Part shown: piece by piece, positions 1 to 64,000 of the stretch | How positions within the stretch are numbered: position 1 is the first letter of the stretch | Layout of the letters: every line of letters begins with the position of its first letter | DNA from: Lucifuga dentata | Lineage: Eukaryota > Chordata > Actinopteri > Ophidiiformes > Bythitidae | Assembly: GCA_014773175.1 (NCBI GenBank) | Contig: VXCM01003545.1 | Coordinates: 29,042 to 93,041 of the forward strand | DNA: 64,000 bases | Direction: 5' to 3' | Made by a program: the position numbers and the translations under genes | Notes under the pieces: generated by a model | What the model was told of the DNA's origin: nothing | The model's database searches: none | The model's input: the letters and a program-made list of their open reading frames with translations, nothing else

Positions 1-1190
1 ACATTAATACAAGTGAAATGGACAGTGTGCAGGTGTTTCTTCTTCTTTTGGTGAATTGGTGACCTTTCAGTTCTCTCATTCATGCATGTCTTTTGGGACA
101 TGCAGGCCAGGGCTGGGTAATTCTGGCAATGAAATTTTGACCTCACAAAAAGACTGCAACGTATATCATTGCTCCTAATTAGTTATAGTATATTAATTTA
201 TAAATAGGCCACCTGATAAAGAACCTGACAGATGAGAGTAGCTGTGAATGGCAGTTTGACAAAAACAGCACATGCTATGAAACTGTCACCTCCTTTAGTG
301 CTTCACCCTGAGTGATGAGCATTAACAGCTTTTCTCAAGAAAAGAAAAGAGGATGCACACTTGGGTCCTATTGGACAAATCGCTGGGAAATCTTCCCTTG
401 AAGGCCTGATGCTCCAAACTACAATTTCAGCACAATCTTTTGGAATGTTATACCAAGTCTACATGGACACAGATTCCCTCTACATTAGCAACATGCAATC
501 ATGTACTATTAAATCCCAAAAGTATGCAGGTTTTCATTCTAATCAGCTGATTCCACGTGATTTCTACAGACAATTGTATCTTCTTTAACTCATAATTGAT
601 TTCAACAAAGTTTTAGAATTTTAATATATGGATTGCTTTTATCAATTTTGCATCATTCATTTGTTCATAGTTTATTCACCAATCCATATTATTCTATATC
701 CATTTTACAATTTATTTTTTAACTTCATTCTTTTCCTTATAAAATCATTTGCTATTATGAGAAAACCTGAAGACTTTTGGACAATGATGGCCACCTGGTT
801 CCATCTCTCTAGTACATATATATATATATGGACAGGAAGGAGGGGGTAAACAGCAATGACACTCCCAGCAGGCATTAGCTGTCGGTTCCTCTTTGCAAAC
901 TTTGACTGAGGGAAAAGTTGACCAAGGTGAAAGTCACACAGCATCCCCACCTGCCACAGGAAAATGTTTCTTGACACCACCTGCTGGTTTAAAAGCTGCC
1001 TGCCCGCTGCGGCCATTGCAGCAGCTCAGCAAAGTTCAACCAAAACCGACCAGACAGACACAGAGGAAGGACAAAATTAAGTGAAGGAGAATAGGCGAAG
1101 AGTGGGTGGAGAAAGGATGAAGGACAGAAAAACGGTAAGACAGAAAGACAGACAAACCCAAAGGTGAAGGAAGGGTCAGGAGGTAAATAC
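1..1190 (-). other. camk2b intron 15 (partial)
   Basis: Downstream of exon 15 and running off the left edge. I searched for the next expected linker exon (EPQTTV to EDED) on the minus strand and did not find it; it must lie outside the window. No gene or clear repeat seen. Confidence 0.7.
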
Positions 1191-58286
<57,096 letters not shown>

Positions 58287-58570
58287 GGCTCTATCTCTGC
58301 ACTCTTCTTCTCCTGCGGCCTGGAAATTTCTTATTTTGTTTTTAATCTGCGTGAAAAATGCGGCTCCGCCTAGTAGCTAGACGGCCGTTAGAGCGGCGAC
58401 GGGGCGGTTAAAAATGTCCTCGCTGTTGGCGCGTGAAGGACGGTTTGGTACAGAAAGCTGAAACAACCAGGGTGGTGCTGCGCGCGCTGTCACTCTCTCT
58501 TTTCTCTCTCTCTCTCTCTCCCCCCCCCTCCGCTGTCATCGGAAGTGTAAGTACAATGACTTCCGTTTGA
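58287..58570 (-). promoter_or_regulatory. camk2b: Probable camk2b 5' UTR and core promoter
   Basis: Directly upstream of the start codon lies a CpG-rich stretch (about 58300-58480) followed by a CT/C-rich tract and two opposed ETS-type motifs: CGGAAGT at 58540-58546 and ACTTCCG at 58559-58565. A TATA-less, CpG/ETS promoter is inferred; the transcription start cannot be placed from sequence. Confidence 0.5.
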
Positions 58571-58670
58571 AAATTAAAATCACTTTCAAAATAAAACGAT
58601 AAAATAAAATTTATAGCTGCCACCAAGCAGAGGTGGACATGGCTCCAACAACAGGGCTCCAGCCAGTGTA

Positions 58671-58678
58671 TCACGTGA
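58671..58678. promoter_or_regulatory. E-box TCACGTGA upstream of camk2b
   Basis: Perfect palindromic USF/TFE-type E-box about 385 bp upstream of the start codon. Function inferred from position only. Confidence 0.35.
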
Positions 58679-58824
58679 CCCATTGTTTCTCACATTGGGT
58701 TCAGTTTTTAAATAATTATTTATTTATATTATTATATATATTACATATATAATTATTTATATTATTAGTTATAATATTTACATTTATTCATTTTTATATA
58801 TTTTTATCACTTGTTTTCCCTGTA

Positions 58825-58912
58825 CTTTGACTCTAAAGCCACTGTAACAAGTAAATTTCCCCAGTGTGGGATTAATAAAATTTATCTTATTTTATCTTAT
58901 CTTATCTTACAT
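58825..58912 (+). repeat. LINE/SINE 3' tail with TCTTA repeats
   Basis: TTTCCCCAGTGTGGGATTAA then TAAAATTTATCTTATTTTAT and repeated CTTAT units: a widespread teleost non-LTR retrotransposon terminus. Confidence 0.55.
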
Positions 58913-59513
58913 TTTTCTAATTAAATACATATAAAATACATTTTAATTACACACCAAAGCTGCCTAGGAAGTCAGTCAGCATTGGTTATTAAAGTATAGT
59001 GCGGTGTGCAAGTTGCCCCGCTCCAACCTGGTCAAAAGGACCAGGAAAGGTGCAAACACAGAAACAAAACAAAAGTTTGTTTTAGTTTAATAATGAGAGA
59101 TGACACTAAGGCTGGTAAAAGGTCAGAGGTCAAGGTCAAGATCGGTCCAGACTGTCAGTATAGAGTCAGAAGCCAGTATGCATAAGGCAGAATAAGGCCA
59201 ACGTAAGGTCAGAGGACAAAACATGACCAGGATAAAACCAAAATAAAGCTAGAAGCCAGAATGATAAATTTAAGATTTATGTTGAAAATACATGTTGGCT
59301 TATGTGAAGATTTAGCTCAGTGCTTTGCATGTTTGAGGTCCAGTGTTTAATCCCCAGCATCTCCACTTCTCTCTTCACTCATTTCCAAACCTGTAATGAT
59401 TAAATCCTTGGATTATAATAACTTTATCTCCAGGACTCATTTGTAAAATGATATGATGATCCCTGACTGCCCAAAGTCATGAGGCAGGAAAAGTAAATCG
59501 AATTGAAGGGCTG

Positions 59514-59760
59514 ATGGTTTAATCCTTAGACTGGCAGGATAAATCTGAGTTGGGGAGTGAATGAACAGCAGCACCTGTCCCTCCCTCATTATCACCACTG
59601 AGGTGACCTTGAGCAAAGTACCAAATCCCCAAATGGTCCAGTGAAGCAGAGAAGTCTGTGGTTGTACTGGGCAGCTTCCAGATGTGAATGTGTGTGTGAG
59701 CAGTGTGTTCCTGCAAGAGAACACCCTCAGATAAATAAAGGTTAAAATAAAAATAAAAGC
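59514..59760 (+). repeat. V-SINE-like element
   Basis: Contains the CACCACTGAGGTGACCTTGA and GCAAAGTACC block resembling the conserved SINE core of fish V-SINEs, and ends in an AT-rich tail (ATAAATAAAGG). An A/B-box-like tRNA head at 59318-59366 may belong to it or to an older copy. Confidence 0.45.
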
Positions 59761-59763
59761 CCC

Positions 59764-59820
59764 CCCCCCGTGACTGACCCTCAACAGGACAAACGGGTAC
59801 AGACAATGGATGGATGGATA
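59764..59820 (+). repeat. 3' end of a common fish repeat (GGATGGATGG tail)
   Basis: GACCCTCAACAGGACAAACG then ACAATGGATGGATGGAT is the familiar terminus of an abundant teleost repeat. Confidence 0.45.
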
Positions 59821-60410
59821 AAATAAAATAAAAAAATCAGATAAGGGCAGACTATTTTATGATTTAATTAGGATCCACAGGTCTGTGTTTTTTTTAATAG
59901 ATTTTGAACATGATTAGAAGTTAGTTATTTTCTGAGGCTATGTCCTTTTTAATATTAGAGTATTAGAGGCAACTGATACTTAACATTTGAGGTGATTATA
60001 TTAGTTGGAGTAGTGAAATGGTAGAAATGGGGGAGGTATGATACACTTACCGCCATGCAAATGTTTCATATTCACCGACCAAATTGCAAAATACAATTCA
60101 GCTATCATTTTACTGCCATTTTACTGCTGATACATTTCTTTCCAATAACAATTTGTATTGCACATACACAATAGCAGGAGCTGCATTTACCTGTGTAGTT
60201 TTGTAACTATAGATTTTTGTTGATGTGGATGTTATTATTTTATTCATAATGGCAAATGACTGGACGTCAGATACTGCAATTACATTTTTTTCTGTTTTGT
60301 TTAAAGTGACAAATTGTAGCTTTATTTTGAAGAGTCCTCTGCGGGCTAAGTGTTGCTAACTTGTTAGTTGAGTTGGCAGCAGCTTCACCACGGCGGAGAA
60401 AGCGCTCTCT

Positions 60411-60425
60411 GCTGCCCTCTGGTGG
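60411..60425 (-). promoter_or_regulatory. CTCF-like motif between the genes
   Basis: Minus strand reads CCACCAGAGGGCAGC, matching the CTCF core consensus at every position. Lies about 2.1 kb upstream of camk2b. Binding is inferred. Confidence 0.5.
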
Positions 60426-60818
60426 ACAGAGCGCAAAAACAGCGAACACACCCTCCCCCTGCACCGGGCGCACTTCCAAATAGGGGCAAATATGAGCAAC
60501 CGGGTTTGTGCTGTCAAAATATGCCGCCATGCGCATTTATGTATGCGTTTATCTGGATTTAAACATGATTATGTGACATAATTGTCTGATTGATAAACAC
60601 GATACAAAATTAAACTGAATTATCCTGAAATAAATTTAAATTGCTAATACTGATAGTAAAACATTTAGTGCTTCAGTAAATGTTACATGTTGTATGAAGT
60701 AAAGAGATTTATATCATAAAACAATATAGTGCTTTTGTTGACTGGATAGTAAGTTTGAAAGTGCATTTTAACTTCATGTTGAATGCTGTCAGTATGGACA
60801 GCGGTGTAAAGTAACTAA

Positions 60819-60820
60819 GC

Positions 60821-60851
<31 letters not shown>

Positions 60852-60862
60852 TAGATAGATAG
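60819..60862 (+). repeat. (GACA)n/(GATA)n tetranucleotide array
   Basis: GACA units change to GATA units, between the two genes. Confidence 0.9.
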
Positions 60863-60924
60863 AAGGGGGAGGAGTCATCTGGATTTTGTAAAGAATAAGG
60901 AAGCAGCTGAAGTAAAGGAATTCT

Positions 60925-61155
60925 TCATTTTATTTCATTTTATTACATCATGAACTCCAGTGAGCGGTGAAAGAAATGATTTTACTGTGAGTTAAAGAAA
61001 AGTTTGGTTGTTATTACAGTTTGTCATTTTATTTCCAGTGGATTTATTTGTTTTCAGGGCAACAGCCCCTAAAAATAGGTTAGTCCTGTTTATCTATTGT
61101 GTCCTTATGGTGGTGATTTTCTCTCAGAGCTGTGTGTGTGTGTGTGTGTGTGTCT
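60925..61155 (-). other. sec24c: Probable 3' UTR of sec24c-like gene
   Basis: Several AATAAA hexamers on the minus strand (TTTATT on plus near 60930, 61029 and 61045) follow the stop codon, and a GT microsatellite is within. The cleavage site is inferred only. Confidence 0.4.
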
Positions 61156-61296
61156 TCATTGCAGCAGCCTGACAGAGTTAACATGCAGATGGTAGAGGAA
61201 GTCGGCGTACGATGCTCCTCCGTTGGGACTCTTGTCCTCCACCAGGTGGCGCTGCAGGGCCTCCTCGCAGGTGTCACCTTGCTTCACCACCCACAG
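61156..61296 (-). CDS. sec24c: sec24c-like last coding exon with stop codon
   Basis: 141 nt including TGA at 61156-61158. Encodes LWVVKQGDTCEEALQRHL, VEDKSPNGGASYADFLYHLH and a divergent NSVRLLQ end. Acceptor CTCAG. Confidence 0.85.
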   Translation of the reverse strand: MWVVKQGDTCEEALQRHLVEDKSPNGGASYADFLYHLHVNSVRLLQ

Positions 61297-61518
61297 CTGA
61301 GAGATAGAGAGAGAGAAACACAGACACACATGCAGTTCAGTCAGTATTCTTCATCCCCCTGTCCCTTTCATTTTGGCCCTCTCACTGTGGGCTGGTAAAG
61401 CTTCATTTGGTCAGCAGCTCACCTTGCGGGCGTACGGAGCCTGGGAGTTCAGTGTGTCTATGAGAGATCGAACACTCATGGACAGAGGGTTTTCCAGAGC
61501 AGGAAGCTTAGTCTGGAT

Positions 61519-61552
<34 letters not shown>

Positions 61553-63505
61553 TACAACAAAAGCCACAGTGCTCATTACAGTCTGTCAGAAACACCACAT
61601 GGCCACCATTCAGTTATTTATATGAGCTAATATTATTTTTTTTTACCTTCCATCCCATTCTCACCTCCTTCCTCCCATACTTCCTCCCATAACTGATAAC
61701 TTTTAATGATACTGCAGCTTAAAATACAGTTTCAATGAATTTACATTAATGGTTTTATTTTAAAATGCCTGGTTAGGACGTTTAAGATTGAAGATGTAGT
61801 AGCCTGGTATTATTGGAGCGATTTCTTAAGATGTTCATAACTGCTGTGCAGTATGATGAACATTGATGAGCACTTATGTAAGCAATTTTTTGCTGTTTTC
61901 TTAATTAATCATGAAAATTGTCATGAAATGCTCAAATCCATTTCAGTTGAGCTCACTGGTCTCATTCGAGCTGCACATCTCTCTGATCTCTCACCTCTCC
62001 AGAGGGCAGGGAGGAGAAGCAGCTGATGTTGAAGAGCTGGACCAGGGTGCATGCTGGGACATGTGTACCCACCCACAGCAGCAGGGTGAGGGGTGCATGG
62101 ACCAAGTACAGACCTCCTGGCTCCAAGCTGGAGGCGCTGCAGCGCACTGCCTCCTGTGGGCTTGGAGAGCTGGAAACATCAGCTGATGGCAGCTGCAGGT
62201 GACCAGGACATGAAAATGAATTAAAAAATAATCTCCCAAAAATATCTGTCAACTCTCAAATAACAGACTGACATAATGGTCAAGTCTTAAATAATCGCCT
62301 TGGGGATGGAGGATGGGAAGTTAAGTTGAGTTTGCATTGACAGACACATGTTAAAGGAAAGCAGATCAGAAAGAAGGCAGGCTTCTTGCTAAAACATGAA
62401 ATCTACTTGTAAAATAGAAAATTAGAAAAGAAGGCCTATCTGTAACAACAGTTAATGAAGGACTAATTCAGTTGAGGTAAAATGACAGTATTTTAGAATT
62501 TGTGATATACTAACTGATATATATGTAGGCTAGGCTACAAATGGAAAAACGTGTGATACTTAAGTTACAATGTTATAGGGAGGGAAAGACAGTCGCCCCC
62601 TGGTGGCTGGTGTGATCCTACCAGAATTGTGTCATGCTGCACACTGCAATTTGACAGCAGATACAGATAAACTGCTTAAATTTGATTTGACTTAAGCTTT
62701 ATTGATTCTGATTATAAGTGTGTAACCATAGCTAAACTAAACTAAACCACTAAAAAATATGCATTGAGGTAGGTTATAAGCAGCTTAGTTATTAGTCACA
62801 AAAAGTGACTAATAATGACAGCATTTATCTATGCTGAGCATCTGATTTAACCCTGCTGCTGTACTTTAAGTATATTACAACAAGATAACAAATCACAGTT
62901 TGCTGGCACAGTGTCTGAAACCATACAAGCCACCTTTTGTTGCAGGAGAATTAGCTAATAGCTAATGCTAGCTTCACTGACCAATACTAAAGTGAAAGAA
63001 TTTATTACCTTAAAAAATGTCAAATCCTTATGGTGATAATTTTTTTCAAAATTTTAAAAGACAAAAACTACCTTTAAGTTTCACATTGTGTCCAATAATT
63101 CCATAAAGTACAACATGCTTAAAATGGACAAATTTTAAATCAAAGCAAGTCCTGTTCAACTCAAACTATTACATAGAAACATCAGTGATTAAATGTCAGT
63201 ATTGCATTGCGATCATGATCAAATTGTTTCTGCAGCCCTTAAAGTAATGCCTACTGAAAATAATAAAGAATTTGAGGGATGTAGATTCATTATTTCGTGT
63301 CTTTCTACTGTGCTTTTGCACTGACCAGAGGCAGCAGCAGTGGGTAGAAGTGTGTGGCGGTGCTGTGCGTGTCCATGCTGAGCAGCTGGCAGCGCTGCTG
63401 CAGCCGCTGGTTCACGGAGCTACGCAGGCCTGGCAGCAGCACCTCGCTCTTCCTCAGACTGTTGATGTACACAGGAAGAGCCCGCAGGTACTGAGGGAGG
63501 ATGAG
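61156..63505 (-). CDS. sec24c: Sec24C/D-like COPII coat protein, C-terminal four exons (partial)
   Basis: Sec24 binds cargo and forms the inner COPII coat with Sec23 on ER exit sites. Four minus-strand exons join in phase 0: 63326-63505 (ILPQYLRALPVYINSL, KSEVLLPG, FYPLLLPL), 61995-62192 (RCSASSLEPGGLYLVHAP, LLLWVG), 61423-61512 (LPALENPLSMSVRSLIDTL) and 61156-61296 (LWVVKQGD, HLVEDKS, GGASYADFLYHLH, stop). They cover the end of the helical domain and the gelsolin-like domain. The LPxLxNPLS and VEDKSxxGGASY matches suggest Sec24C rather than D. Upstream exons lie beyond the right edge. The last 10-15 residues differ from the usual SYVDFLCHMHKEIRQLL end. Paralogue uncertain. Confidence 0.85.
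61239..61252 (+). promoter_or_regulatory. CTCF-like motif inside the last sec24c-like exon
   Basis: CCACCAGGTGGCGC matches the CTCF core; opposite orientation to the motif at 60411. It overlaps coding sequence, so the match may be incidental. Confidence 0.35.
61297..61422 (-). other. sec24c-like last intron
   Basis: 126 bp intron; nothing else inside. Confidence 0.75.
61423..61512 (-). CDS. sec24c: sec24c-like exon: gelsolin-like domain middle
   Basis: 90 nt, phase 0, encoding TKLPALENPLSMSVRSLI then DTLNSQAPYARK. Acceptor CCAG, donor GTGAGC. Confidence 0.85.
61513..61994 (-). other. sec24c-like intron with CA repeat
   Basis: 482 bp; a CA microsatellite at about 61519-61552 abuts the exon. 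Otherwise unremarkable. Confidence 0.7.
61995..62192 (-). CDS. sec24c: sec24c-like exon: gelsolin-like domain start
   Basis: 198 nt, phase 0, with a Ser/Pro-rich start, then VRCSASSLEPGGLYLVHAP and LLLWVG, the family signature of the gelsolin-like fold. Acceptor TGCAG, donor GTGAGA. An alternative acceptor three or more bases away is possible because CAG recurs. Confidence 0.85.
62193..63325 (-). other. sec24c-like intron
   Basis: 1.1 kb AT-rich intron with a near-consensus CTCF motif (62593-62606) and an 11-bp perfect hairpin (62789-62815). No exon seen. Confidence 0.7.
63326..63505 (-). CDS. sec24c: sec24c-like exon: helical-domain segment
   Basis: 180 nt, phase 0. LPVYIN, KSEVLLPG and the HFYPLLLPL end match the conserved Sec24 segment between the helical and gelsolin-like domains. 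Acceptor TTTAG, donor GTCAGT. Confidence 0.85.
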
Positions 63506-63940
63506 CTAAAGGACACACATATACACACACACAGTATGTAAGGTCAAACAGATTTAAACTCATCACGTAGTTGTCTGGCTCAGTGACAAAGATGAATTAA
63601 CATAAATATGATTCCTGAAGTTAAACTTTAATGGTAACAGACATGTAAAATAGGCGAATATGCAAGAACAGACAACAAAGGAGAAAATTAAAGCTCAAAA
63701 CTTGAAGATACTCTGCCAAAGCTGTACAATTTTCTTTTATTTATTCTTTTTTTCAAATACTAGAAATGTATAACCTCACGTGGACCTGCATCAATGCCAG
63801 CCATGACATTTTGGGGGGGAACACCTAAATATTGTACTCAGGCTCTCTACAAGAATAACCTGCCAAATTTACAGTAAATCTGACTCATGACAACTGAGTT
63901 AAGGACATTTAAACTCAACATGTTGCTGTAATAGCACCTT
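63506..63940 (-). other. sec24c-like intron (partial)
   Basis: Intron upstream of the 63326-63505 exon; no further exon found before the right edge. Confidence 0.6.
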
Positions 63941-63942
63941 CT

Positions 63943-64000
63943 TCTTCTTTTCCTTTCGGCTTTCCCTTCAGGGGTCACCACAGCGAATCATCTGCCTCCA
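63943..64000. repeat. Start of a common teleost dispersed repeat
   Basis: The stretch TTTCCTTTCGGCTTTCCC with GGGGTCACCACAGCGAATC is a word pair I know from a widespread fish repeat; it runs off the right edge. Confidence 0.5.

Noticed and set aside
59318..59366. tRNA-like A and B boxes
   Set aside because: Box spacing and B box are degenerate and no cloverleaf forms; better explained as a SINE head.

Overview
The window looks like teleost fish genomic DNA in a draft assembly. It has long AT-rich introns, dense CA/GT and GA microsatellites, fish-type hAT/MITE, L2-like and V-SINE-like repeats, single-n contig joins and one gap of about 1 kb. There are no prokaryotic features. Both recognisable genes are multi-exon and lie on the minus strand; every exon boundary reported was checked by hand for AG/GT splice signals and reading phase.

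Positions 1191-58286 (minus) hold most of a Ca2+/calmodulin-dependent protein kinase II gene, best matching the beta subunit (camk2b). Sixteen coding exons are visible: the start-codon exon (58225-58286), the whole kinase domain, the autoinhibitory/calmodulin-binding segment and three variable-linker exons. The rest of the linker and the association (hub) domain lie beyond the left edge. The main discovery is that exon 6, which encodes helix E and the catalytic HRDLK loop, is present twice. Exon 6A (30649-30721) is CaMKII-gamma-like and exon 6B (24503-24575) is alpha/beta-like. Both are 73 nt, both keep the catalytic residues, and the reading frame survives only if exactly one is used. This is a candidate mutually exclusive exon pair that would swap part of the catalytic core. 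A UGCAUG (Rbfox-type) motif abuts the 6B acceptor.

Positions 61156-63505 (minus) hold the last four coding exons of a Sec24C/D-like COPII cargo-adaptor gene, ending about 2.9 kb upstream of the camk2b start codon. The space between carries the camk2b promoter, SINE/LINE tails and a CTCF-like motif. SEC24C lies close to CAMK2G in human, so neighbourhood and coding sequence point to different CaMKII paralogues.

The introns carry mobile DNA: a hAT-like element with inverted ends, 8-bp target duplication and a broken BED-finger remnant (46691-47786); four copies of one long-inverted-repeat MITE family; a poly(A)-tailed insertion flanked by an 18-bp target duplication that spans the assembly gap (28075-29491); and, antisense in intron 1, an unrecognised charged ORF of about 270 codons followed by an LTR-like promoter and poly(A) region (52381-54871). 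Nine single-n positions are flanked by identical copies of about 60-66 bp and are almost certainly unmerged contig ends.
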